A stretch of DNA of 64,000 nucleotides, taken from Pelotomaculum sp. UBA4789. GTDB taxonomy: Bacteria > Bacillota > Desulfotomaculia > Desulfotomaculales > Pelotomaculaceae. The stretch spans positions 7,684 through 71,683 of the forward strand of contig DHGV01000001.1 in assembly GCA_002402945.1 (NCBI GenBank). Reading direction: 5' to 3'. The translations under genes were made by a program, and so were the position numbers. Position 1 is the first letter of the stretch. The number at the start of each line of letters is the position of its first letter. Positions 17,422 to 25,785 of this stretch are shown in pieces. The notes under the pieces were generated by a model, which did not search any database, was not told where the DNA came from, and saw nothing but the letters and a program-made list of their open reading frames with translations.

Positions 17422-17476
17422 GCCGGGAAATCAAACCGGACTGTCCTCAACCCTGTTTGCAGCCCTATCTGCTGAC

Positions 17477-18121
17477 CTAAACAACTGCCAGCCTGGCGCC
17501 CAGGTCAAATGCTTTTTGGCAGTCTAGCGGAAATTGTTTTGCTTTCACTTGCGCCTTGTGTTTTTCGTCGAACATTGAGGCTTCATACTTGGAGTAATCA
17601 TTAAACTGGTAAGTATCCAGGCAGAGCAGGTATTCTGTTGTGCCGTTTAATTTTTTCAGGTACCCTTGACCTCTCTGAAAGATTGCTTCATAGTTCATTA
17701 TTTCCACAAAAGCCTCCGTGGCATTCATGGTATAGATAAAACCTGTAGATATCTTGCCCTTAAAAACCGATCCATAACCAGCGCTGTAGCTGATCTTGGG
17801 AAATACCAGACGCTCCAAAAAGGATTGCATTTCTCCGGTGATATTGCCCAAATATATGGGCGAGCCTAAAATCAAAGCATCACATTCTGAAATATTATCC
17901 AGTACGCTGGTTAATTCATCTTTCATGGCACAGCTTCCAATATGCTTGCTGTCTCTTGTTTTACAGGTAAAGCAGCTGGTGCAGCCTTTGTAATTCAAAT
18001 CATATAGATGTATTAATTCCGTGTCCGCCCCTACAGATTTAGCTCCGTCAAGAGCCATTTGCAACAAGGCAGCGGTATTCCATTTTTTCCTGGGACTGCC
18101 GTTGACAGCAATTACTTTCAT
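17477..18121 (-). CDS. NADPH-dependent FMN reductase-like flavoprotein (Isf type)
   Basis: A 214-residue flavodoxin-fold protein. It starts MKVIAVNGSPRKKWNTAALL, the FMN phosphate loop, followed by a Cys motif CTSCFTC with a further Cys after KHIGS, as in iron-sulfur flavoproteins of anaerobes, and GSPIYLGNITG for the flavin ring. The role is probably electron transfer or reduction of small oxidants. The ATG at 18121 follows GAGAGGAA; an upstream start at 18214 lacks family similarity. Single gene. Confidence 0.85.
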   Translation of the reverse strand: MKVIAVNGSPRKKWNTAALLQMALDGAKSVGADTELIHLYDLNYKGCTSCFTCKTRDSKHIGSCAMKDELTSVLDNISECDALILGSPIYLGNITGEMQSFLERLVFPKISYSAGYGSVFKGKISTGFIYTMNATEAFVEIMNYEAIFQRGQGYLKKLNGTTEYLLCLDTYQFNDYSKYEASMFDEKHKAQVKAKQFPLDCQKAFDLGARLAVV

Positions 18122-18178
18122 GAAAACCGTTCCTCTCCATATTCTTTGCGTTCTCAATATATTATTCTGTGGCTTCCT

Positions 18179-18244
18179 TCGGAGCAATACGCACCCGGCC
18201 GTCTTTATGGACACTTATAACGTACCGGGGACGTTTTGCTCCGA
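18179..18244. repeat. Long imperfect inverted repeat (20-bp arms)
   Basis: Arms 18179-18198 (TCGGAGCAATACGCACCCGG) and 18225-18244 (inverted, three mismatches) flank a 26-base loop in the gap between the VOC gene and the flavoprotein. It could fold as an RNA hairpin in the VOC to flavoprotein spacer; no T-run follows. Confidence 0.6.
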
Positions 18245-18266
18245 TTTCCCGGGTATTTCCCGGCTG

Positions 18267-18682
18267 CTATTTAGGCTGTGGATTCAGATAGTTCAGGCTC
18301 CATGAGATATCAAACCGGTCTGTCAGCATGGCGAAAATCGCCCCCAAAAGGTATCCTGCAGTTCCATGTGGATTTGGGCGCCCTCGCTCAAGCGGCTATA
18401 TAACTCCCGGATCTGCTCTTCGCTGTCGCAGTTGAGGTTGATTTGCAGGTTGTTGCCCACCTTGACCTCATTTTGGCCCATCGCGTCTGAAACATAGAAA
18501 ATACAACCATCAGCTATAAACTCCGCGTGCATTATCTTTTCCGCAAGATCAGCCGGCATATCGGGGAATGGCTGTTCTTGATAATGCATTATTTGCGGCG
18601 GATTAGCCTTTAATGCTTTAACATAGAACTTAATCGCTTCATCTGCATTGCCGTTAAAATAAAGATATGGAATCGCCTGCAT
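18267..18682 (-). pseudogene. PhnB-type VOC (glyoxalase-fold) protein, frameshifted near its C-terminus
   Basis: A 138-residue vicinal-oxygen-chelate fold protein of the PhnB/DUF1338-unrelated 3-demethylubiquinone-like group, role unknown. ATG 18682 follows GGAGGTG and begins MQAIPYLYFNGNADEAIKFY. The frame reads to ELQDTFWG, then at five G (C at 18341-18345 on the plus strand) it slips to a stop after RFSPC. One more G gives AIFAMLTDRFDISWSLNY, the expected family C-terminus, ending at 18267. The lost strand carries a fold core, so the product as written is probably inactive unless this is an assembly error. Confidence 0.8.
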
Positions 18683-18789
18683 GATTACACCTCCGGTATT
18701 TAATTTAATTTTCCCGGTGCAGCGCATGGCAGCTTTTTAAATTGTACCTGCCCCCCCGAAGCAACACCGCTTCGGGGTCCCTCATTCCC

Positions 18790-19494
18790 TTATTCCGCCT
18801 CTTTCAGGTAGTCTTTCAGTCCCTGCTCCACCACCTGGAATACTGTGTGGCCGATCAAATAACCCAGGTTGGTGGCCGCACCGGCATAAGGAAGCGGCTC
18901 TCCCCTCCTGTTGCAGGCGACCACCACGGCGTCAGTAGTGGTGCCCGTGGCTATGCCGCCGTCAGGCATCCGGGTGCCGGACTGGAATATAGCCCTGGTC
19001 TTGGCTTCCGTGGCTGTGATCACCGCGTTAACCATCGCGGCTTCGGTCAGGCTGCCGTCGATGATGACCACGATGTTGATCGTACCCGGAGTAACCATAC
19101 TGTTGTCATCCCATATGACAGGTACACCGGCGGCGCAGGGGTGGCTTGTACCGGCGGTGCAGACGGCGGCGACTGTCAGGTCCCCTTTGGCCTCCGATCG
19201 TACCACCGTGCGCCTGACATCGACGGCTGTCATCAGCCCGATAACGCCTTCACCCAGGCCCATTTTTGCCGCCAGGTGGATCAGTTCCCGGTCCGGGTGA
19301 TCGCTGCTGTATCCTTTTTTGACCGTGTGGTTGATGATGTGCCTGGTCCGCCTGAGCTCCCCGCCCAGGGTCGCGGAGCTCAGGACGTTCAGCCATTGAT
19401 CGGAAGAGATCAGAAATGTATCGTTGTTTACCAGGCAGCTGCTGATCCCCTCGATTGGGATGTCATGATCGCACGTGGTTAATTCTTTAAACAA
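18790..19494 (-). CDS. cbiZ: Adenosylcobinamide amidohydrolase
   Basis: Cleaves the aminopropanol side chain from (pseudo)cobinamides to give adenosylcobyric acid, which allows salvage and remodelling of foreign corrinoids. The 234-residue protein shows the CbiZ core: SSATLGGEL, KGDLTVAAVCTAGTSHPCAAG, INIVVIIDGSLTEAAMVNA and ATGTTTDAVVVA. Starts at TTG 19494. It is an orphan here, with no cob/cbi genes and no B12 riboswitch in the 200 bases upstream. A GC-rich hairpin (18757-18779) without T-run lies downstream. Confidence 0.9.
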   Translation of the reverse strand: MFKELTTCDHDIPIEGISSCLVNNDTFLISSDQWLNVLSSATLGGELRRTRHIINHTVKKGYSSDHPDRELIHLAAKMGLGEGVIGLMTAVDVRRTVVRSEAKGDLTVAAVCTAGTSHPCAAGVPVIWDDNSMVTPGTINIVVIIDGSLTEAAMVNAVITATEAKTRAIFQSGTRMPDGGIATGTTTDAVVVACNRRGEPLPYAGAATNLGYLIGHTVFQVVEQGLKDYLKEAE

Positions 19495-19701
19495 CCCGCA
19501 TCGCCCCGTTTAACTTATATGCCGGTAAAATATTTCATTGCTGTTTATTCTGCTGCCCTGAAAATTGTAGGTGCAAATTTATTCGCACATCTGCTGCATA
19601 TCCCAAAATTAAGTATAGCACTAACACGCCGTGTTTGATTGAAATTAAACCTATATTGCTGATTTTCATCCTATGTTGGTGCCACATCAGCAGCAGTGAT
19701 G

Positions 19702-20379
19702 TCAGTTTGCTGGAATGTCCGCCTCGCTGTCGAGCCCCCTATTTTCCCAGAATCCGGTCAGGTAGGGATCGTCCGAAAGCTCGATCTCGTTTACCCACCT
19801 GGCCCATTTATAGCCCAGTCTGTCTTCCGCGACTACGATAAACGGGAACCCGAGCGAAGGCGGCAGCGTGATGCCGTTGGAAGAATAAGCAAGGATCATC
19901 TCTTTATCGATGACAGCCTGCAATGGCAGCGAGGAAGTATAGCCGTCCACGCAGTGGAAAATAACGGTCTGGGCGGTTTCGCGAACCACGGCCGGGGCAA
20001 TAATATCTTTCAGCAGGGCGCCCTTCCAGAGCACCGTCGCATCCCAGCCCTCAACACAGTGCAGGGTGATCAGCTTTTCATAAGCTGGCAGGGCCAGAAC
20101 CTCTTCATAAGCAAGTGAAACCGGCTGCTGCACACTGCCCGTTACTTCCAGGACATAGCTGCTGATATCGACCTGCTGAACCCCACTGATCGAGTTTTCC
20201 GGCAGCGCCCCGGACGGATCAAGTTTCGTGCCCTCGTACTCCCGGACCTCCAGCTCACTGTAGCGGCCCTCTGTCAGCTTGGATAACAGGCCCGTGTCTC
20301 CGGCTTCTTTCGTACTGCCGCAGCCGGCAAGCAGCAGCATGATCAAAATAGCGGCGGCAAAACCTAATTTACTTTTCAT
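19702..20379 (-). CDS. Molybdopterin-dependent oxidoreductase (sulfite oxidase-fold) lipoprotein
   Basis: A 225-residue exported lipoprotein. The signal peptide ends in the lipobox LLAGC at about residues 15-19. The mature part matches the oxidoreductase molybdopterin-binding domain: VTGSVQQPVSLAYEEVLALP, the likely Mo-ligand Cys in LHCVEGWDATVLWKG, and VDGYTSSLP. The dimerisation domain of sulfite oxidase is absent, as in short YedY-like proteins. Export by Sec with a lipobox instead of a Tat signal is notable, because most molybdoenzymes use Tat, so cofactor binding is uncertain. ATG 20379 is preceded by a GGAGGGGGAG tract. Confidence 0.82.
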   Translation of the reverse strand: MKSKLGFAAAILIMLLLAGCGSTKEAGDTGLLSKLTEGRYSELEVREYEGTKLDPSGALPENSISGVQQVDISSYVLEVTGSVQQPVSLAYEEVLALPAYEKLITLHCVEGWDATVLWKGALLKDIIAPAVVRETAQTVIFHCVDGYTSSLPLQAVIDKEMILAYSSNGITLPPSLGFPFIVVAEDRLGYKWARWVNEIELSDDPYLTGFWENRGLDSEADIPAN

Positions 20380-20403
20380 GGTTTGTCTCCCCCTCCTGAT
20401 CAA

Positions 20404-20688
20404 ATATGTGCCTCGTATAAAATCAGCAGATCCTTCCTACAGGCCTATACTCTCCTAGCCTTACTTCTTCTTTTTCAGCATGTCTTCGGGCACCAGGAAA
20501 AACAGGAAGAATAGGAATAACAGAAACCATAATGTCTCAGGTGGATTAATAAAGGCTAGAAATGCAAGGAAAGACAAGAAGCTTAATGGATTGTATTTTT
20601 TCTGCTTGAATTTTGTATTTTTGATTTCATTATTTCACCCCACCGATTATTCTCTCAGCCAGGGGCCGAAACCCTTTAATTGAAGCAG
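20404..20688. other. Intergenic gap, no gene supported
   Basis: About 285 bases with an A-rich low-complexity stretch (AGGAAAAACAGGAAGAATAG). A 67-codon plus-strand ORF here has biased composition and no ribosome site and is not called. Confidence 0.5.
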
Positions 20689-21921
20689 TTAACGTTTTAT
20701 GTTTCTCCTGAAATAGCCGACTGAACCGGGTTTGCCCACTGGCGCTTTCTTTGCCGCTTCCTTGTTATCCGCCGGTTCCGTCTCCATCAGGGGGTAGGGA
20801 TGGTCTTCGATTACCGGTATCTTCTTGGCGATGAGCTTTTCAATATCTTTCAGGTACGGCTTCTCCTCAGTATCACAGAACGACAGCGCCACGCCGCCGA
20901 GCCCGGCCCGGCCGGTGCGCCCGATGCGGTGGACATATGTTTCCGGTATGTTCGGCAGGTCGTAATTGATCACATGCGACAATTCTTCCACGTCTATGCC
21001 CCTGGCGGCTATGTCTGTCGCTACCAGGACCCTGGTCTTTTTGGCCTTGAAATTATTCAGGGCCAGCTGCCGCGCCCCCTGCGATTTATTGCCGTGAATA
21101 GCCGCCGCCTGCACCCCTGCGCCGGCTAGGTCCTTGATGATTTTATTGGCGCCATGCTTGGTCCTGGAAAACACCAGCGCGGAGGCAATGGCTTCGTCTT
21201 TCAGCAGGTGGATCAGCAGATGCTTCTTGTCTTTCTTCCCGACAAAATATACACCCTGCTCAACGATATCAACAGTGGACGAAACAGGCGTGACTGCCAC
21301 CCTGACCGGATTAACGGTAATCGAATTAACCAGCTTGGTAATCTCCATCGGCATGGTGGCGGAAAACAGCAGCGTTTGCCTGGTTTTAGGCAGATATGAA
21401 ATGATCTTTTTCACATCGTTGATAAAGCCCATATCCAGCATCCGGTCTGCCTCGTCCAGCACAAAAAAACTGACATGGCGCAGGCTGACATATTTCTGGT
21501 TGATCAGGTCCAGCAGCCGGCCCGGTGTGGCTACGAGGATGTCTACCCCTGCGGTCAGGGTATCGGTCTGTGCTTTTTGCGGCACGCCGCCAAAAATAAC
21601 CGTATTTTTAAGTCCCAGGTATTGCCCGTAAGCGGTAAAGCTGTCATCAATCTGAATCGCCAGTTCCCGCGTCGGAGTGACTATAAGCGCCTTAATCGTT
21701 TTCGGCGCCTTCGGGTTCCTAAGTTCTTCCGCGAGCAGCTGCAGTATCGGGACAGCAAACGCAGCTGTCTTCCCGGTGCCCGTCTGGGCGCAGCCGATCA
21801 GGTCCCTGCCTTCAAGCAAGGGCGGGATAGCTTGTTCCTGGATCAAAGTGGGTACCGTATACCCTTGTGTTTTTAGCGCCTTTCGGATAGGCGCAATGAG
21901 CTTTAAATCATCAAATGACAT
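20689..21921 (-). CDS. DEAD-box ATP-dependent RNA helicase (RhlE-like)
   Basis: Unwinds RNA duplexes, probably in ribosome assembly or mRNA turnover. The 410-residue core has the Q motif ([15 protein letters not shown]), motif I AQTGTGKT near residue 45, [17 protein letters not shown] near 155, [15 protein letters not shown] and [10 protein letters not shown]. The short tail after residue 375 lacks an added RNA-binding domain. ATG 21921 lies 11 bases after a 59-aa gene, probably cotranscribed. Confidence 0.95.
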   Translation of the reverse strand: MSFDDLKLIAPIRKALKTQGYTVPTLIQEQAIPPLLEGRDLIGCAQTGTGKTAAFAVPILQLLAEELRNPKAPKTIKALIVTPTRELAIQIDDSFTAYGQYLGLKNTVIFGGVPQKAQTDTLTAGVDILVATPGRLLDLINQKYVSLRHVSFFVLDEADRMLDMGFINDVKKIISYLPKTRQTLLFSATMPMEITKLVNSITVNPVRVAVTPVSSTVDIVEQGVYFVGKKDKKHLLIHLLKDEAIASALVFSRTKHGANKIIKDLAGAGVQAAAIHGNKSQGARQLALNNFKAKKTRVLVATDIAARGIDVEELSHVINYDLPNIPETYVHRIGRTGRAGLGGVALSFCDTEEKPYLKDIEKLIAKKIPVIEDHPYPLMETEPADNKEAAKKAPVGKPGSVGYFRRNIKR

Positions 21922-21932
21922 ATTTTCTCCTT

Positions 21933-22112
21933 TTAGGCTTTGCGATAGACATTCAAACCAATCTTGATGTCTTCTTTATCAGGTATAGACACGTTTCCTT
22001 CAGTCGAGCCGATAATTATGCTCTTGCCCGAAGATGATTTGCCGAATTCCTTTGATATATCAACCGTTATCGTCAATATATTGCCGTCCAGCTTCATCTC
22101 ACAGTTTTTCAC
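21933..22112 (-). CDS. Conserved small protein, 59 aa, upstream of the DEAD-box helicase
   Basis: A short gene with GTG start at 22112 and a strong AAGGAGG site 7 bases upstream, ending with TAA at 21933. The product begins [20 protein letters not shown] and contains [20 protein letters not shown] and [10 protein letters not shown]. It looks like a compact beta-rich protein similar to small hypothetical proteins I recall in Firmicutes; function is unknown. The ribosome site, length of open frame and 11-base spacing to the helicase support it as real. Confidence 0.78.
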   Translation of the reverse strand: MKNCEMKLDGNILTITVDISKEFGKSSSGKSIIIGSTEGNVSIPDKEDIKIGLNVYRKA

Positions 22113-22129
22113 ATTAATGCCTCCTTGTT

Positions 22130-22252
22130 TTTGTCATTCCAGACAATTTCTCCGTTGTCATTCTTATAAGATCCTTCGCTGCCGCTCAGGATGACAATAA
22201 CGCCCAGCGTTGACTAAAACGCTCTGGGTGACAATAGATACGTCTATTGTCA
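22130..22252. repeat. Intergenic repeat with ATCCTTCGCTGCCGCTCAGGATGACA motif and two hairpins
   Basis: The minus strand of about 22170-22196 reads TGTCATCCTGAGCGGCAG then CGAAGGATCT, a motif familiar from dispersed repeats of many genomes. Next to it are two hairpins: CCCAG..CGTT / AACG..CTGGG (22203-22229) and the perfect GACAATAGA-TACG-TCTATTGTC (22230-22251). No gene is present. Confidence 0.6.
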
Positions 22253-22412
22253 GGTTTGAATCCTGTTTTAGTGATAGATCATAAACATTAACTGCTACAG
22301 TTTGTTCTTCCTGTTATATAAGCTTACCACAAAATGCCTTTCTTTATTGCTTGTTTTCAGAACCAGAGTGTATAATATGTCTAATCAAATTATGGGAAAG
22401 GATGTGTAAACA

Positions 22413-22832
22413 ATGCAATTTTGGTTTATTTTTTCGCTGCTTTTTTCTCTGATTGTAGCTACCTTTGCAGTGATCAACTCCGAAATCGTGACCATTAAAT
22501 TCTTAGGGCTGAATTATGAGCTCACACAGTCAGCGGTCATACTTATATCTGCAGTTTTTGGCGCAGCCATTGCTATGTTTCTCGGACTTTACGGCAGGAT
22601 TAAATTAGGTCTCAAAATCCGGGGGCTGCATAAAGAGCTCAAGGAAGCTGAAGCCCAGATCGAGGAGCTCGAGGAAACCATTAAAAACCATGAACGGATA
22701 GCCAGCCAATATGCCGCCGGAAAAGCTGCCGGGGCAGCTTCCGGTCATGCTCCTGCCTACACACCGGGCATCGCGGCGCCGGCGAAGGACCCTGCTGCTG
22801 TCGAACAGCCGGAATTAGCGGGTAATGAATAG
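22413..22832 (+). CDS. lapA: LapA/DUF1049 family membrane protein
   Basis: A 139-residue inner-membrane protein with two transmembrane helices (about 2-22 and 38-60), VAVINSE-like NSEIVTIKFLGLNYE between them, and a cytosolic coiled coil (about 68-100, LHKELKEAEAQIEELEE). In Gram-negatives LapA helps control lipopolysaccharide synthesis; in this Gram-positive setting the role is unknown. The C-terminal 40 residues are Ala/Pro-rich. A ribosome site GGAAAGGATG precedes the ATG. Single gene with its own terminator. Confidence 0.82.
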   Translation: MQFWFIFSLLFSLIVATFAVINSEIVTIKFLGLNYELTQSAVILISAVFGAAIAMFLGLYGRIKLGLKIRGLHKELKEAEAQIEELEETIKNHERIASQYAAGKAAGAASGHAPAYTPGIAAPAKDPAAVEQPELAGNE

Positions 22833-22854
22833 CTACATAACTGCCGCACATCAC

Positions 22855-22909
22855 ATATGCCTGTGTCTTCGACGATATGCTCAAAGTCCACAGGCATATT
22901 TCATTTTTG
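22855..22909 (+). terminator. Terminator after lapA
   Basis: ATATGCCTGTG / CACAGGCATAT stem with a 23-base loop, followed by TTCATTTTTGTTG. Confidence 0.65.
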
Positions 22910-22970
22910 TTGATTTATGGCGCCAGGCGCCTTGTTGACTTATGGGTGCTGCCCGCAGTTAAAATCAGTT

Positions 22971-23339
22971 TCAGCCAGTTGGCTCGTTTTGCAGAGCTCT
23001 GGCCAATTCTTCTATTTCCCTGCGCGCCAAATCGTCGCATCCGGCCAGCGACTCCAGGTGATGCTCCATTTCATGCAGTACAGTATCAATAATCTCTTCT
23101 TCCCAGCAATTGTCGGGCTCATCTTCCAGCAGGCCCACAAAGGAACCATAATAAAATATGATGAAACAGCCCCCGATGCCGTCCTCAATGTACTCTCCCA
23201 AGATGAAGTACTCACCTTCACGCTTTTTCCCCTGCCGCAGGTTGAAGCCGCCGGTCAGGTCCCGCAGGAAACGGTCGGGGATGCGGTCAACAGCCCGGTC
23301 AAGCATGTCCGCGAACTCGTCAAAAGATGGTTTAGCCAT
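22971..23339 (-). CDS. Zincin-like metallopeptidase family protein
   Basis: A 122-residue protein of the short minimal zincin family (PF06262-like). The zinc motif HEMEHH (HExxH form) lies near residue 90, and GGCFIIFYYGSF supplies a beta-strand before it. Acidic overall, cytosolic, substrate unknown. Its ATG directly follows the TAA of the U32 peptidase gene (TAAATG), so the two are cotranslated. Confidence 0.8.
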   Translation of the reverse strand: MAKPSFDEFADMLDRAVDRIPDRFLRDLTGGFNLRQGKKREGEYFILGEYIEDGIGGCFIIFYYGSFVGLLEDEPDNCWEEEIIDTVLHEMEHHLESLAGCDDLARREIEELARALQNEPTG

Positions 23340-24572
23340 TTAAAAATCCTCCCTGTTCGTGATCAGCCTTCTCATAATGGCAAATTCGGGTACCTGGCCG
23401 TCAACCGGGACCCGCACCAACTGCTGGGGGTGCGGCGCCGCTGCCACGGATTGTCCTGCCTCGTCGATGATCCCGGTTATTTTCTGCTTTATATTTTCCC
23501 CTTTAGGCATCATGATCTCCACCTCGTCCCCGAGGACAAAGCGGTTGCGCTGCTCGATGACCATCATCCCGGTTTCAGGTTCGTATCCCCTGACCAGGCC
23601 CGCGAACTCGTGGCTGCGCCTGTAGATCTCCCCTTCGTAATGCTGGCCGGAGTGGCCGGGCCGGCCAAACAGAAACCCAGTGGTATAGTCGCGGTGGCTG
23701 ACTTTTTCGATCTCCTCCAGCCAGGCCGGGTTGAAACGGTAATTTTCCGGATCGCCCTGGTAAGTGTCAAGCGCCTCGCGGTAAGCCTTGACCACGCCAG
23801 CCACGTAATTGACGCTCTTCATCCGCCCTTCAATCTTGAAGCTGTTGACCCCGGCTCTGACCAGCTCAGGAATATGTTCGATCAGACAGAGGTCTTTGGA
23901 CCCGAGAATATAGCTGCCCCGGCTGTCCTCTTCGAAGGGGAAATACTCGCCGGGTCTTTTTTCTTCCGCCAGGGCGTACTTCCAGCGGCAGGACTGGGCA
24001 CAGTCGCCGCGGTTGGCGTCGCGGCCGGTCATGTAACTGCTTAGGAGGCAGCGGCCGGAATATGATACGCACATTGCGCCGTGCACGAACAGCTCCAGTT
24101 CCAGGCCGATCTTTTCCCGGATTTCACTGATCTCCGCCAGTGTTAGCTCCCGGGCCAGGACAATGCGCTTGATCCCATGTTCCTCCCAGAAGCGGGCGGA
24201 GGCCCAGTTGGTAGTGTTGGCCTGGGTGCTGAGGTGGACCGGCAGCTTTGGGTGGCGGCGCCTGGTAATATTGATCACACCGGGATCGGACACGATTACC
24301 GCGTCTGCTCCTACTTCGCAGATGGTGTCCAGGTAAGGCGGCAACAGCTCCAAATCCCTGTTGTGCGCGAAAATGTTCACGGTCACATAGACCCGGGCGC
24401 CGTGGGCGTGGGCGAAACTTACCCCCTCCGCCAGTTCGGCGTCTTCAAAATTGCCCGCGCCCGCGCGCAGGCCAAAATGCCGCCCACCGAGGTAGACGGC
24501 ATCAGCGCCGTAAAGCACGGCAGCTTTTAGTTTTTCAAGATCGCCGGCGGGCGCGAGCAGCTCAGTTTTCAT
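23340..24572 (-). CDS. Peptidase U32 family protein (TrhP-like)
   Basis: A 410-residue member of the U32 family, whose YegQ/TrhP branch installs 5-hydroxyuridine in tRNA from prephenate. It opens with ELLAPAGDLEKLKAAVLYGADAVYLG, and carries the U32 signature from about residue 163 (ELFVHGAMCVSYSGRC..RDANRGDCAQSCRWKY) with four conserved Cys that bind a FeS cluster. A C-terminal beta-barrel domain ends the protein. ATG overlaps the mltG stop (TAATG). Its neighbours match the Bacillus yrrN-yrrO region. Whether it hydroxylates tRNA or acts as a protease is not decided by sequence. Confidence 0.9.
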   Translation of the reverse strand: MKTELLAPAGDLEKLKAAVLYGADAVYLGGRHFGLRAGAGNFEDAELAEGVSFAHAHGARVYVTVNIFAHNRDLELLPPYLDTICEVGADAVIVSDPGVINITRRRHPKLPVHLSTQANTTNWASARFWEEHGIKRIVLARELTLAEISEIREKIGLELELFVHGAMCVSYSGRCLLSSYMTGRDANRGDCAQSCRWKYALAEEKRPGEYFPFEEDSRGSYILGSKDLCLIEHIPELVRAGVNSFKIEGRMKSVNYVAGVVKAYREALDTYQGDPENYRFNPAWLEEIEKVSHRDYTTGFLFGRPGHSGQHYEGEIYRRSHEFAGLVRGYEPETGMMVIEQRNRFVLGDEVEIMMPKGENIKQKITGIIDEAGQSVAAAPHPQQLVRVPVDGQVPEFAIMRRLITNREDF

Positions 24573-25582
24573 TACTCGTACATCCTCTTATTGGCTTCAT
24601 GCTCCTCTAAAGTCGTGGCAAAGGCATGCGAACCATCAGGTTTGGCCACATAGAAGAGATATTCCGTGGTTGTTGGCTGGACCGCGGCCAGCAGGGATTT
24701 GCGTCCCGGCATGGAGATCGGGCCGGGCGGCAGCCCATAGATCTTATAAGTATTGTAGGGCGAGTCTATCTCCAGGTCCTGGTAGCTGAGCTCGGGCTTA
24801 GTTGCACCGAGAGCGTACTGTACACTGGCGCACAGCTGTAAGGGCATGTCTATTTTCAGACGGTTATAAATGACCCCGGCGATAAGTGACCTTTCCGCAT
24901 CCACCAGCGCTTCGCGCTCGATCAGCGAGGCGATAATCACCGCCTCCTGCAGGGTAACGCCGGCTCTTCCAGCCTGCGCCGCGTAATCCAGCTCCTCCAT
25001 TTCACGGGCAAAGCGTTCCAGCATCATGTCGATGATCGATATAGGTGTGCTGTCGCTGGCCACCTGGTAAGTGTCCGGAAAGAGGTAGCCTTCCAGGCGT
25101 TTTTCTCCCGCGGGCAGTTCATTTAGGAAGGAAAAATCGAATTCCGCGGTTGAGACCGCCTTCAGGAAGTCCTTTTTGTCCGCCAAACCTTTGTAGTCCA
25201 GCAGGCTGGCTATCTGTGCCGTCGTGTAACCCTCCGGCACAGTGAATGACTGCTCTGCCAGGCGTCCCTCCACCAGCTCCCTGAGCAGCTCTTTTGTCGA
25301 GAAGCTGCTGTTCAGCTTGTACTGCCCGGCCTTGATCTGGCTGTCCTTGCCGGTGAACCTGGCATAAAGACTGAATAACCTGGGGCTGCGCACCAGTTCA
25401 TTCTGCTTCAGGATCTCACCCACCTGGTTCGCGGTGGCGCTGATCGGTATGGCCACAACGACCTCCCTGCCCTCGCTCCGCGGAGAAACAGGGGAAAGCA
25501 TCACCCTGGCGTAAATAAATAAGACGCAGATAATGCCGAGCAGGATTAAGAACAAATAACGGTATTTACTGAGAAAATTCAT
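24572..25582 (-). CDS. mltG: Endolytic murein transglycosylase MltG
   Basis: Cuts nascent glycan strands at the membrane and so sets peptidoglycan chain length. The 336-residue protein has an N-terminal membrane anchor (about 7-26, YLFLILLGIICVLFIYA), a LysM-like subdomain and the YceG catalytic domain with the active Glu in ASLIEREAL near residue 215, plus LPPGPISMPG. ATG 25582 is preceded by GAAGGTG; an upstream in-frame start at 25618 is less likely. It is followed by the U32 peptidase and zincin genes with overlapping codons. Confidence 0.93.
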   Translation of the reverse strand: MNFLSKYRYLFLILLGIICVLFIYARVMLSPVSPRSEGREVVVAIPISATANQVGEILKQNELVRSPRLFSLYARFTGKDSQIKAGQYKLNSSFSTKELLRELVEGRLAEQSFTVPEGYTTAQIASLLDYKGLADKKDFLKAVSTAEFDFSFLNELPAGEKRLEGYLFPDTYQVASDSTPISIIDMMLERFAREMEELDYAAQAGRAGVTLQEAVIIASLIEREALVDAERSLIAGVIYNRLKIDMPLQLCASVQYALGATKPELSYQDLEIDSPYNTYKIYGLPPGPISMPGRKSLLAAVQPTTTEYLFYVAKPDGSHAFATTLEEHEANKRMYE

Positions 25583-25613
25583 AAATACACCTTCTGATTT
25601 GAGACATTTCCGC

Positions 25614-25762
25614 GTCAAGGGGACGGTTCTCTTGGCACGCTTTTATCGTTAATTGGTACCAGGCAGAGGATCGGGGACACACCTCCTTCGGAGGAATGTC
25701 CCCGATCGGAATGGTGATACATATTGCTAGATACTGTTGTCGTTAGTGTGACCAGATAGAGG
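25614..25762. repeat. Cluster of dispersed repeats: GGGGACGG copy and two GATACT/GGGGACA composite units
   Basis: 25614-25636 holds GTCAAGGGGACGGTTCTCTT. 25637-25668 (TTTTATCGTTAATTGGTACC..) leads into the hairpin 25669-25707, GATCGGGGACA..TGTCCCCGATC with an inner CTCC-TTCG-GAGG. A second leader copy, GATACTGTTGTCGTTAGTGT, lies at 25730-25762 and is followed by a decayed ACGGACACATTGACCCC. The same leader-hairpin order occurs at 50117-50187 and 58240-58330. No gene is present. Confidence 0.8.
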
Positions 25763-25785
25763 AAAACGGACACATTGACCCCGGT

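Noticed and set aside
18215..18240. CCGGGGACGTTTTGC as a member of the GGGGACGG repeat family
   Set aside because: It is one arm of a separate inverted repeat and lacks the GGTTCTC half.
19495..19701. Cobalamin riboswitch ahead of cbiZ
   Set aside because: No B12-box or conserved core; only a GTGCCACA-like chance match.
20480..20683. 67-codon plus-strand ORF
   Set aside because: Low-complexity Asn/Arg-rich start, no ribosome site, no family resemblance.
22917..24044. 375-codon plus-strand ORF over the U32 peptidase and zincin
   Set aside because: Lies opposite two genes with clear family motifs; no recognisable domain of its own.
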